Assembly: GCA_021234535.1 (NCBI GenBank)
Contig: CM037838.1
Coordinates: 31,659,969-31,723,968, forward strand
Length of the DNA: 64,000 bases
Origin: Stichopus chloronotus
Taxonomy: Eukaryota > Echinodermata > Holothuroidea > Aspidochirotida > Stichopodidae
Direction of reading: 5' to 3'
Shown here: positions 24,015 to 36,295 of the stretch, one piece after another
Numbering within the stretch: the first letter of the stretch is position 1
Layout: each line of letters begins with the position of its first letter
Notes under the pieces: model-generated
Databases searched by the model: none
What the model saw: only the letters and a program-made list of their open reading frames with translations
What the model was told of the DNA's origin: nothing
Position numbers and translations under genes: made by a program

Positions 24015-27000
24015 TCATGAAAAATTGATATCGCTATGGTAACGAGAATTATATTCTTTGGTTGTGGAAGTCGTTTTCTTTTCGAGGGAATTATTAATAG
24101 CTGAATTAACTTCAAACGTTTTCAGCAGTATAACATTGTTTCTGAATACTAGCGTATGAATTTTGTTCTTTAGCCGGTGTTTGAGGTAGCTAATGGGCGC
24201 AGATATTGATGACATTGAAATAGTGCCTGTTATTGAATAATGACCTTCCACGTATCTCTTTGTTAATGCCGTTGAACCTGACTGAAAAGATTCACAAATT
24301 GATTCTGTAAGTAGGTAAATTTGTGAGCTGTAGATGACATCTAATGATAGCCAAAGCAGTATTGTACTGCAGTTAAAGCACCACTATAAATTATTGCGAC
24401 TGTGTAATCCATCTTTTAAAATTGCATAAATATGCTCTTTGAGTGTAATGTAGCTTGAGAATACACTGTGCTGGAAATTTAGTGAAACGTTGATCATAAT
24501 TCATACTCTAATGTTATCATGCCAACAAATGTTAGGATAATAGATTTCTGGGGACACTGATGCCATAGCTATACCATCCTTTGATTGAAAGTTAGGCGAT
24601 TTCTCTCAATGAAGGTAGATTGAATCACTTACTGTCTCCAGGTGTTGGTTAAAAGATGACTTTATAGTGTTTTGTGAATATTGAATATATTAACTTCAGC
24701 CATATCCATAGAAGATGTTAACGTTATCCACACTGCTCTACCTGGTCACAGTAATCGTTGATATCATGCTCCTGTTCTTCAAATTTGTCCTTAAAGTAAT
24801 TCACGATATGAACAAAGGAGAAGCCGATGCAAGAGTGCTCGATACCGCCATCATCAGTGCAGTTAACGTAGTCGGTTAAATTCTGTAGAAAGAAAATGGA
24901 TGTTAATTTCTGGATATTAAAACCAATAACAATGGTAAGGAAGATACTTGTTACATGTCTGAACGTCTAAACAAAAGATGGATCCCTAAAGAAACACGCA
25001 TATTATTATTATTATTTCAAAGTCATTACAAACTTACAAAAGTGTCTTTCCTTATCTCACTTCTGTCCATGTGTACTAGTTTCCCGTACAAAGTCTGTAA
25101 TGCATCTTTTGTGTTTTGTAAGGGATTCTCCAAGTTATGGTACAGATAGGTTATCGCTTTATTAACTGTGTTCTGGATTGGCAAATTTATGGGCGGTATT
25201 GACATCTGTAATGAAGAGGTGGAAAACATGAAATGGTAATTATTACAAAGTTTTACTCAGGTAATGTCTATTGAAATGAAATTATGCACCCATGTAATAC
25301 AATACATTTGACTATCTTACACTGAACAACTTAAACTCAACTGGTTCCATTATTAGTATTTATTCGTTTGTCATCTCGAAGCGCATGGCTATTGCAGCAT
25401 GGCTATTATAGTTTTTCATTAAACAAACTAAGAAGTGCCATTTTAGTTTAAACTTACATCATGTCGATAGGCTGAATCTTATTCATTGATATAGTTAAAA
25501 ATCGACAGCAAATAGAATTCGATACATAGCAATGTACTGGGATTTGGAATTTGTTTTCCTCTCTCGAAAATTATTCCACAATTTATAAAAAACCTCTTGC
25601 CTATGAACAGCAACAACGTTCAATATCCTTAGGTAGTTGTGGAGTAAATATTTCACCTACTTTCACAAAAAATGTAACTTTTGGTTGCTTACATTTATGA
25701 CACGACTCTCTGAGAAAATTGTTCTGTTTTAAATTGTTCAAAGCAATCTTTTACCTCCTGTAATAGCTCGTTATAGCCCTAAAATTGTTATCTCGCTTAA
25801 TTGTTATTTCGCCATCTGAAGTATTGGTCAAGGGCGAAGTACTCAAACAAGTGTTGATCACCATATAGGCTAGGTACATTTACACAGCTTAAACTATTTA
25901 ACGTAAAGTCAAAACAAGGGAATGGCATCACATTGTAAAGCCTATCCCTCGGTGTTATTTAAGTTCTCTCTCCAATGCTTCACCCTTTGTTTCAACCCTG
26001 TTGTGCTATTGCGGAAGTTCACACGAAGAAGGCTACTAACCTCTTGTTTGTTCGTGCAACTGGACATGTTAACATATGGCTCCTTGCTTGGAATTGTCTG
26101 AAAGAACAGCACATCGGAAAAGGCATGACCATTGCAGCTGACAAGAAGTGATTAATTGATTCTGAAAAATGCAATTAATGTGAATCCCAAAAATAGTTAC
26201 TTAAGACCAACCAACTGTGGTAGGCCTACATAAAGTATATACTTATATCTCTGAAGTAGTGTCCAATGTTGACTGTCGAAATTAAGCATCACCAATAATA
26301 TAGCATACATTAGATCGAGATGTATCTCAACCTGTTTAAAATAATTGACCTTCCATATCAGATTCTAATCTTAATACTTGATACCCCGAAATTACCACAT
26401 CCACCTCTCACGTCAAACCACGCCCCTACACCATCACCAACGTCACCACTCAAACTTCACCCAGCCTCCTGACAGTGCATTTCTTGACTCACCCCGTTAA
26501 ATGTATGACTGACTTGACAAAACAGTGAACGAAGTGCATCGTCAAGTGCACTATCCCAACTCCCGCGGCTCCTCTTATGCCGTTGAAGTGGGGCGGCTTG
26601 ACTCGTGCAGAGTAACATCATTGCACATACTGTATAGTAAGAAGGAATATGAAAGTTTACTAGCTATAAAATAACGATCAACAAACATTATGTAATATCA
26701 TTATAACACCATTATATCATGGAGTTTATAACATCGAAGGTAAGGTGATCGAGGGCTTTTTTTTTTTTTTGCAGGTAACTGTGAAATCTTAAACAGTTCT
26801 TTTGATATGCATTGCTTTTCCCTGTGCATTGCCCTGGTCAACCATGAAAGAGTAACATCATTGTACATATTGAATACATACTGTAAGAGGAAATATGAAA
26901 GTTTATTGACTGTAAAAATCATATATATATGTATATATATATATATGTATAAGTATATATATATATATGTATAAATATATATATATATATGTATATAAAT

Positions 27001-27895
27001 TTATGTGGGCTTAGCTGGTCAATAAAAATTAAAAATTGCACTAATACAAGCATGCATGAACATCTTTAATGGCAAAATATGTAGTTAAGTTTAAGCCTTC
27101 TTTGTACAGTAAAGACCCAACTGGTTTTGAGATGGGTTAAGTAAGTAATCGCTAAGATGTGATTTGCTTAAAACAGACTAATTGCAGGAATTGGTGGTAT
27201 ACCCATCTTAACACCCCTCCCTTCCCCCACCCCCCCCCCCAAAAAGGTGCCTTAATTGTTGTGAACCCCTAATACGTAACGACTGAAGAGGATATGCATG
27301 CTCTCAATCTCATTTGACTGTATTACCATTTACAAGTACTGATAAAGGCTGAAAAAGTATTTAAATTACAAGTAAAAGTGAATGGATAAACACATAAAAC
27401 CATGAAAAAAACGGGAAATTAACTATTGATTTAAAAAGTTTATTATAACCTCAAGTTTTTCATAGTTAGTTTAAAACATTAAATACTTGTCCATTATGTC
27501 ACTGCATTCACAACCCTTACACTTTCTACATGACTTTAGGATGAAGCTGTGCTATTGAGGGAACAAACAATAAACGAAGCAGCACCCCATCGCTAGTAAT
27601 TGGCTTCTGTGAGTAGTACCATATATATCACATCTGTGGAATGAATCACCATACAGCAGAGTATAGTTCAAAATGATTGGTCAACTTCAGAGAGCCAATA
27701 AAAAAACTCATTGAGGCACTCAGACTACATGAGATTGTCGTCATGGTTCAGGCTTTTATTTTCTTCTCTTTCTCTCGAATTATTCGTACGTCAATGACTC
27801 GAATCATTACACAATGTTTCATTAAATTGATGAGAAAAAAAAATGAGAAACATTAATGGATGAAACTCACCTATCAGCATCATCAGTTTTGCCAT
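24015..27895 (-). CDS. Complete six-exon secreted helical protein (cytokine-like candidate)
   Basis: Exons on the minus strand: 27871-27895, 26493-26629, 26041-26097, 25038-25205, 24742-24882 and 24015-24281 (stop included). They sum to 795 nt, giving 264 residues in one open frame. Donors are GTGAGT, GTGAGT, GTTAGT, GTAAGT and GTAGAG; all acceptors end in AG after pyrimidine-rich or near-consensus sequence. Exons 1 and 2 join to a signal peptide, MAKLMMLIVCAMMLL then CTSQA, with likely cleavage before APLQ, followed by a furin-like RHKR. Intron phases are 1,0,0,0,0. The mature part has five cysteines, N-glycosylation sequons (NMS, NLT, NCT, NNS) and at least four amphipathic segments: one in exon 2, one in exon 4, one in exon 5 (VHIVNYFKDKFEEQEHDIN) and one in exon 6 (ISYLKHRLKNKIHTLVF). 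Known class I long-chain cytokine genes share the tiny phase-1 first exon and later phase-0 introns. The cytokine assignment is inference; secretion is well supported. No family match is recognised. Confidence 0.82.
26925..27003. repeat. TA/TATG microsatellite in intron 1 of copy B
   Basis: Interrupted ATATATGTAT repeats within intron 1 of the intact gene. Confidence 0.9.
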
Positions 27896-28050
27896 GATCG
27901 AATCAGAAGTTTCAGTAAGAATTGTTGGAGATTTAACTTCTTGCGGAGGGAGTTGGATGTGACAAAGGTTCGCTCTAGTTGTATATTAATCTCAAAGGTA
28001 GTGTAGATCGTGAATGAAATTTCACAGCAATATCTCTGGTTTTTATAGAA

Positions 28051-29365
28051 TCATGGACAAATTTGTCAGACAAGGGAATTTTGCTGTCAGTTTGAACTCT
28101 CAAATGTTATTTTTCAAATATTACCTCATCTTATTTTGACTCACTGGAAACCTTTCAAACTTTATTGTATACACCCCCGAGAGGTTCATCCGGATTTTCC
28201 CTCGTTTAACTTCCACGCACGTGAGGTTTTTCATCTATGCTGCTAACATTACTACGTTTGACTTGGACGCCCTCACACATTGTCACACTTGGGCATCCTA
28301 TCACAACCGTGATTCACTAACGGAGTTCTATATTTGTTTTTAAGCAACTGAAGACGATGATTGCACAAATTTCGATATGACTTGCTTGTGTAAGAATGCA
28401 TTGGAGGAAAGCTGTTAAACATTGACAAGTTAGTAGAACACATATCGCGGTTCTGCCTACATGTATCTAAACAAACAGATGCTAATTTACAAGAAAAAAG
28501 AAATGTGAGGTGTTTGATCTTACGTTTTCCTTTACATTTAATTGTACACCCTAGGTTTTTCATGAACGGAATACACTATTTAATGATCGAAATTACAGTA
28601 AAGGTTTTGAAAAGCAACGGGAATTACAAAAAAAGGACAGAACCATATTCGAAAATTAGCTGTTCTTATTTAAAGCGCCTACGTAATTGATATGCAACGA
28701 TACAGGTCTGACTGGTGCATCAAAAACATGCTACTCCTTGGTCGGTATCATGAATTGCAGCCTTTAGTGGTTTGAACACTGTATTTACAGAAAAAACTAC
28801 AAACTGATGGCCTCATGGCGTCATTAATAACCAGATGTTTTAGCTAACATGATTAAATTGAATAAAAACTGTCAAACAATAATATTTTGGTTTTTTTGTC
28901 ATTAGAATAGAATACTGAAATCATATGCCGGCAGAATTTACCACTTTACGATTTCTGCGATATCGAGGGTACTAGGGGTTACTGAGGTAGGGGTCAAATG
29001 TTATCCCGTGGTGTCAAGTTTGCCTAAAAACTACCAAGAGGATAGATGAGATGACAGTGAGAGTTTGGGGATGAGAGTTTCCCAATGTAGGGTATCCATC
29101 ACATGGAAAAATCCATCACGGTGATGATGGACACTTCCAACAATGCAATTTAAGGGTTTTCTCGCCAATGTAGGGATACATCATTGAATGGCGAAGGGTG
29201 CTGTTGATTAAGTACAATTTCACACCACCCCCCATGTCAATTTTTTTAAAAATATAAAAAAAAACCCATGGTGATGTTATGAATTAAGTCTGGCACAAAA
29301 AAGTAAACGTTGAATGTCAATTTCCTTCATTAACAGTATTCTCAGTTGTAGTACGGGCCGTTTGT
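28051..29365. other. Upstream of copy B, no gene seen
   Basis: The sequence just upstream of the first exon resembles that of copy A and presumably holds the promoter, but no TATA box or other element can be assigned with confidence. A 96-residue minus-strand frame (28273-28563) has no recognisable motif. Confidence 0.4.
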
Positions 29366-29366
29366 T

Positions 29367-29482
29367 CTTTTTGACGTTTTACACGTCTCTTTTGACGTTT
29401 TGTATGTCTCTTTTGTCGGTTTACATCTTCGTTTTTGACGTTTTACATCTTCTATTTGAGGTTTTACATCTTCTTTCTTTCA
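29367..29482 (+). repeat. 21-bp minisatellite
   Basis: About five degenerate copies of TTTTGACGTTTTACACGTCTC. The 21-bp period keeps one frame open (FDVLHLL-like units), so the overlapping open frame is a by-product of the repeat. Confidence 0.8.
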
Positions 29483-30345
29483 TCTGCGTTATTACGAACC
29501 ACGTCAAACCCTTAATGTGTAGCATACGTGTAGGCTAACAAAGTTCACTAAATTATTCATCGTCAACTTTTAAACTATCATCAGCAGCTACCGATTGATA
29601 GATAATCATGAATAGATTGTAATGAACATGCTGCAGGTATGAAGCAATATACTACTTTTTTGTTTACTTGAAAACAGATCAGTTGGTTTCATTAGTGGCT
29701 TTATCGTCTTTGAATCAATTTTTCGTAATCGTATTTAGTTCATAGACGTGACCATGCATCTTTAAAAAAAATCCTCTTAAAAAATGTTTCTGAAGCTGTT
29801 GCTCGGAATTAATTCAATTTCATTTGATAGCAATATTAATTTTCACACAATAAGAGTTCTGAAGAAGCAAATTCAAAGAAATCGATTCAAGGCTGATCAG
29901 TACACACCACGATCCTTGAAAGTTAAGGAGAATGTTGTGTTCTTCTTCTTCGTCATTTAGTTATATAATATTTAAAGGACAAAGTCAAAGAGAATTAGAG
30001 TTATGTGACACCTTGGAATTACCGTATTAAGGAAAAGACATCCGTGTTTATAATCTAACCACAAATTATCAAAGAATCACACTGAACTATGTACAATGTA
30101 GATTAAACTAGTAGTATTACTAAATACTTCTAATAATAATGCTGCATAATTATACTTCCCTGTACAGAACCTTTTTCCAAAGATTATGCAAAGCGGGTAC
30201 AGTACATTACGTGTGACTTACGTCACCGGAAATTATTTTGTCTTCCTAATTTGGTTACAAATCAACCTCTTTCTATAGTAAAAGACGTCTGTCCATATCG
30301 ACTAACTTACTCTGAAATTTGCAGAGAATGAATTTTCCCCTATTA
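29483..30345. other. Noncoding stretch
   Basis: AT-rich; no gene or clear repeat is seen. Confidence 0.4.
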
Positions 30346-30347
30346 AA

Positions 30348-30815
30348 ACCACAATAATGCCAAACAATGCAAAGTCATATTAAAGCCAAACTTGAGTCAA
30401 CTTGAGTCAACGTAATACCGAAAAATTCAAAGTTACAGTAATGCCAAACAATTCAAAGTTACAGTAATGCCAAACAATGCAAAGTCACAATAAGACCAAA
30501 ATAATTCAACTTGAGTCAACGTAATGCCAAACAGTTCAAAGTTACAGTAAGGCAAGCAATTCAAAGTTACAGTAATGCCAAACAATTCAAAGTTACAGTA
30601 ATGCCAAACAATGCAAAATCACATTAAGGACAAAACAATTCAACTTGATTCAACGTAATGCCAAACAATTCAAAGTTACAGTAATGCCAAACAATTCAAA
30701 ATTACAGTAATGCCAAACAATTCAAAGTCACATTAATGCCAAAACAATTCAACTTGAGTCACAGTATGCCAAACAATTCAACTTGAGTCACAGTAATGCC
30801 AAGCAAAGCAAAGTC
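30348..30815. repeat. 26- to 30-bp minisatellite
   Basis: Roughly 16-18 copies of a unit like CAATTCAAAGTTACAGTAAT plus GCCAAA. A longer variant replaces the middle with AACTTGAGTCAACG. The two variants alternate in blocks, suggesting a higher-order pattern. Confidence 0.9.
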
Positions 30816-31659
30816 ATAAACTCTGTTTGTCGTTACAATTTGATCACACTATGACCTTGAGAACTAATTATAATGTTCATGGCTGCTTAATAGTAGCAAC
30901 AGGAGGGGTCTTTTCAATTAATTATTCATTTGATGCTTAATACACAAGAGAATATTAGAACAAACAAAAAGTTTAACAGGCCACTAACCTAAGAAAAGAG
31001 AAACAAGACTGACAAACACAGACAGACAGAAAACTTAAATTAGAGAGAAAAGTATAGTAAGGCTAACTAAAGTAAAGGGAAAAAACAGATAATACATTAC
31101 TGTATTATAAATTAAATAAATATAATAAATAAAAGAATAAAAATAAATAAATGGAAATAAGAAATTAATAAATAGAAAATTAGAAAGTATATATACTTAC
31201 ATATATACGAGCAATATTTATGAAGCGAGTGCAACTTTTAAGAAGAGACCGTTAAGTTGAGCTTGTAAATGGTCACATGACATTCAAAATAAGTTGGTAG
31301 GAACTATTGGCAAACAGATATTCAGCTTAAGTGAATAAATTGTGTAGTTTGGACCAATTGAGATTATGAAGAGAAATGTCCAACATTTTTGTCCTTTTCA
31401 ATTACTTATTTTACACATAGCCAAAACACCGGACCTGGGTCGCACTTCGTGGACGGTATCTCAGTGTTGCGTGTAAAAAAGAAACAGAAGCATCAGTATG
31501 TAATTTGAATGAAAAGTAATATGAAAGAGAACTGGATAAATCTACATAAGACATGGTGTGGGCTTGTGCACATGATGTATTTTATTTTATTGAAGCTGTG
31601 ACTCACGCCTCCCCTATACATGATCTGATAGTGACATAATAAAATTGCAGAAGCGACTG
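30816..31659. other. Noncoding, AT-rich
   Basis: Contains an A/T simple stretch at about 31090-31200 (AATAAATA type). No gene is seen. Confidence 0.4.
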
Positions 31660-32520
31660 AGAGAGATATCCACCACGTTATTGAGGTTTGCATGCTGGTT
31701 TATCCATTTGTATTTTAAGATAGAGAGGGCAGATGCGCTTTACAAAATAGGGGAGTAAGCAGGAAAAATTAATTATAAAGCTGAAATATGAGTTGACAAT
31801 TTGTCATATTTTGCCACTAAAAGTCAAATTCCGCTGAATATGTTATAGTCACTACACAAAAAAATGTTTAAGCCCATTTTTCAACATGAATATTCATATC
31901 CATATCTATTGCTCTATTTGATTTCAAGTACGTTGATTGACGGCTAGGCTGTCTTGGAGTGTCTTTATTGTAGGGCTAACATTAATGTTCCATTGAATAC
32001 CCGGAAGATGAATGCGTATATTTTGTAGGGTTATCTTTTCCCTTAACTTTCTCTTCCCTGAAACACCGAAGAAGAGCAAATAGGCCTATATATGACCATG
32101 TGGTTTTCTGTACAACTCATAGTCCAGCTTCATGCACTACAGGCTGGGAGAAGGGGTAGTCATGGGGGTGAGACACAGTAATTATCTAAAATATGTCTCA
32201 ACTCGTTTATTTTGCCAATGTCCATTAGTGTTATGTTATAGCTAAGAAACATTATCACGTAATGTGGTCGGAACTCAGTTGGCGAATGGCAACTTCCCAT
32301 TATTAGACGAAACGGATTTTTAATATAACAAAACGTAACGCACTCATAATAATGTGATGAATCATGACCTTATCTCTCTGACAGGAAATTCTACAATTAA
32401 AACAACGAGTCTTTTCTTGCAACGAATTTCATGTAATAGCCAAAGCATGATGAGTTGAATTATTTTGCGTAATTTCACACAATTGCAAGGATTTATTTTT
32501 AGAAGACTAAAGATTATGAC
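31660..32520 (+). repeat. Dispersed direct repeat, copy 2
   Basis: Diverged partner of 19966-20520 in the same orientation, with an insertion of about 300 bp relative to copy 1. It has no coding frame that is conserved in both copies. Confidence 0.65.
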
Positions 32521-34158
32521 CTTTTCAAACTAGAAGGTACATAGGTCTGCACACTATATAGGTCATTCATGTACAAGAATTCCAATATATCTTCATCGCT
32601 GGGAAAGTTCGTAAAAGAAAGGGCACACTCTGCATAACTTCTGTTACAGGGTATTCTGGATCACTGCTGCACAGAGATAAACTAGAAATTTGAATTTGCA
32701 TGGCAAATTCGACGTAGCCACGATCGACCAGAGACAGACTTGAAATAAAAACTGAAGTTGGGTAAATCGCTGTAATGATACTTGCCGATAATTCTTAGTA
32801 TAGTCCAGGAACCAGCTATAATCAGCCTATCCACTTCAGGTAGAGATGTCAAACATCGTAGAGGACATTGATCACTTCCAAAAGCATTCAAGTGATAAAT
32901 TATGTGAACGAAATCATTTTTGTTACCCCACGTCCAATGTTTTGTGAGAAAAAAAAATTGCCCGGTTATGATTTTGTGGTGATTTTGAAAGTGCCTAAAC
33001 CGCTCAGGATATTGCCATATGCTTCATTGTTATGATTTTTATATGACTTAAGGTCAAGCTTGTTTGTGCGGTATCAATAAGCACTTGACCTACTTATGAC
33101 TATTAACGACCTTTCGCCATGATTATAACCGCAAACCAATCAAATTAAAAGTCACATGAACAGTCAAACTTTACAATCAGATGTTCAAGCCCAAGACTCT
33201 AATTAACAAAAAAACAAGAGAACGTGCATAAAAATGCTATTACTAAGTGATTCTCATATAAATTTAGACCTTTATAACCAAACTTGAGTTTTTTAACTAG
33301 CGTCTGTGGGTAACAGAAACTATTCTTACATAACTTTTTCAAGCACACTACCGGTATGTAACTGCGTAAGGGGAAAAAAGATCCATTCCAGCAAGACAGG
33401 GAAGAGTGCAATAAAACTTTATGACATAACCCACTTTTGCCTACTGACTTGGGCCCTAGAATTTTTTCGTGTACTAGGTTAGGCCTAGCAGTTGACCAGG
33501 TAACATCATTCTTGTCATATGATTTTCAAGGTCGCTGTATGTTTAGGCGTCTTACAGAAAAAGTCTGAAAAGGGAAGTGGTGGCCGGATGGTTGACCTCC
33601 TTCTCCCTAACCATACGCAGACATGATCTCACTCTGCACTTATATATATGGTATATGAGACTTTTTTTTATTTTCCCAGTTTGAATGACGATTGAAAATT
33701 CATGAAAATTTCAGAGCGTAAAATTCTGAGCCTACTGACGGTATTTAGCTATACTAATCGCTTCGGTGCCTTACTCTTTCATGGGCAGAACCATTTCACA
33801 AGTCCCTTTCTTTAAGATGATTGGGTACTTTACTTTTATATTTTACGTTTGCTTTGATTTTTGCTGTTGATGGTTCGTCAACTTATACTTTCACTTTTCT
33901 TGTTATGTGTAATTTTGTCTCTTTTTTGGCCCTAATCTGTGCTTAAATGTCTTACTGCTCTACCACAGATTTCAATTTCCCTTGTAGAGCTAGTGAAGTT
34001 GTCTTGTGTTATTTTCTTTGAAAGTTCAAGCCTAAGCCTACTTTGCATAGGCCGTCTACTCATGCATTGCATTTGCAAGAATGAAGTAGCATATAAAAGA
34101 TACAGCAGATATACCAGCACACATGTTCAGGTTTGGGAGAAATAGAAAATGAGGTATT
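32521..34158. other. Noncoding stretch left of the Academ element
   Basis: Short frames at 32682-32891, 33199-33411 and 33932-34145 show no motif and overlap on both strands. No gene is supported. Confidence 0.4.
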
Positions 34159-34330
34159 TAGTCCATGAGCCAGACCCCGAAATTTTGGTGTTTGGTATCA
34201 AGTTGGGGGACTAATTCCCAGTATGATTTTTAGTTACACTGATATTTCTAGTATTCAAAAATGCATGATGGACATTCCAGATCGGTAGCTTTTAGTCCCG
34301 GACGCCATCTTTAAAAATGGCCGTCATATT
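34159..34330 (+). repeat. Left terminal inverted repeat of the Academ element
   Basis: Matches the reverse complement of 43405-43575 with scattered substitutions and short indels. Confidence 0.85.
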
Positions 34331-36295
34331 CAACTTTTTACTCGTGTTTTGCCCATTCTCGTGTGATGGTTATAGTTCATTCTCCACTGATCATTGTGTA
34401 ACATAGTCTTACACTCCAATGCATTTGGTAAGTGTGAAAATAATATGAATATGTTCTCAGAGAAGCCACAGGAAGGTTGGAATGCCTAATTTGCATATCT
34501 TCAAGATGGCAGACGATTCTCCATATTTTCTTGAAATTGACTTGGCTCTACCTAAAAAATAGAGGACCTTGTGTCCCTGTCTCTTGTGATACATTCTCTT
34601 CCATACTAACACTCTGCTCCCTCGCCGCGGACCACATAAGACCGCATGTCACAGGTTGATAAGCGACAATTTTCAGAGGAACAATTGCTGGCCTGATGTG
34701 AATGCGACAGAACAAAGGGAGTGACTGATTGAATGAGGTAAAGCTTGAGATGCTATTATCATCTATATAATCAGCTGAGCGTCTTGCTCAGATGAAAGGT
34801 GAAAGCTAGCCCTACTGTATGGGCACAAAACATATGTACTGGTTTTGCGAACTGGCGGCTAGTCTACTGTTCAGGCATTTTACTCGATATGCGGCCGTGA
34901 AGCCCGACGGAGATTGTCGACTGGCGGTAGGGGCTCATCACAGGGGAATATAGGCCTAGTAGATAACGGTTCTGGAGGCCAGAGTTGGGGGGGGGGGGAA
35001 GAGTTCGATTGTATACGACACATGCCAGTCATTGATGTTACCAGGCACTCCACACATGTACTGGTTTCGCGAAGCAGCAGCGGCAGTTCCGCAAGATGAT
35101 CTCATCCATAATAGTTGGGCTTACTAGCTTAGCCTATATGTGCGTGTGTAGGTTGTCACGGTACAACTTTGCCCGTCAGCTATAGGATCAGGCTGCAGTA
35201 AAATATATCGAATCATCCAGTTAGGGGAGGGAGAGGGGGGTATACACGGTCTTGGACTCCAAATATCGAAACCCCGTACCATTTTTTGAAGTCAATAGCG
35301 ACTAGACAATGTGTGTTGGTTCATCAAATTTGATGGTGCCGTGGAGGCGGGTGGAGATGGAAGCAAACAATAGGATAAGATCGAGATGGAGTAAGTGGTG
35401 AACACTGGTCAGTATGGGCGGGGGAGGGGGAAATAATTCCTTTGGATTAGTGTCCAGCACAGTAGGATATTCTAGAATCAGGCAGGGATAGACAGAAATG
35501 TGTGGGGTGAGTGGGTGGCTCCCTCCATCAATAAAGGTGCAGTGACTGCATGTGCGATGTAAGTTATAGAACACATTTATGTTCTTCACACAGTACGGTA
35601 TATTATGGACAAAGGCGCCGAGACGGGCGAATTGTACCCCCCAAAAAAAATCCGAGACTCAAAATTCGGGCAAACAATAGTCGAAAATTGTGGCAAAAAA
35701 GTCCATATTGAATAGGAAAAATACAGGTTTTGCCCGAATTTTGTGTCCGACAGCATGAAAGTTGCCCGAATTGGTCCAAATTTCCCTGAAAAAAGCAAAA
35801 CAGTTTCGCTCACTTCGCGCGCTTCTGTTATTTTCCACCTTTGTCTTTTTGGGTGACCTTACAATGTTCGGTCAAATTTCTCCTGCCCTCCTAAATTGGG
35901 AGGGTCCCGTATGCCTATGATAATGGATCTAACTGATAGGGGCTAGACCAAATTAGGACTATCATGGGTTACAGCATTTTTCGACACAACTTCTAATATA
36001 TGCCATTACTGAACTTCCCTGAGAATGTTTTACAATCCTAATATCAGTGGCGTCGTCAAGGAGGGAGGGGGGGGGGGGGTATTTTATCCACCTTCCCCGG
36101 TGTCTCCCTTTCACCCAAATGAAATGAAAGAATGATTTTTAACCCATATTCAAAGTCGTGAATCTAAAGTGCACCCCAAAAATTGTTGTACTCTCAGTGC
36201 CCCCAGACCAAGACGTCTGGCGACACCAGTGCTTAGGGTTGCTTTACCTTTCTTTTCAGGTGAAAGGACGCCCTTGAACGTTGTGCATCACCAAT
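34331..36295. other. Left noncoding interior of the Academ element
   Basis: About 2 kb between terminal repeat and coding start. It contains two loosely similar segments around 34835 and 35045 sharing ATGTACTGGTTT, poly-G runs (34987, 36067), G-rich simple sequence and a possible small hAT-type insertion at 36045-36231. No long open frame. A CTTTTCAG acceptor-like sequence lies near 36258, about 40 bp before the likely start codon. Confidence 0.5.
36045..36231. mobile_element. Possible hAT-type MITE, weak
   Basis: Ends CAGTGGCGTCGTC and its imperfect inverse (CACTGGTGTCGCC) resemble those of the clearer MITE at 56095-56321. The flanking 8-mers match at only four positions, so the target duplication is not supported. 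Confidence 0.35.

Larger units (their letters stand above)
22680..28050 (-). repeat. Arm B of the large inverted duplication
   Basis: Reverse complement of arm A (1220-7600), carrying the intact gene copy B. Similarity spans upstream flank, introns, exons and 3' flank. The arms are about 15 kb apart and the two genes point toward each other. Confidence 0.85.
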
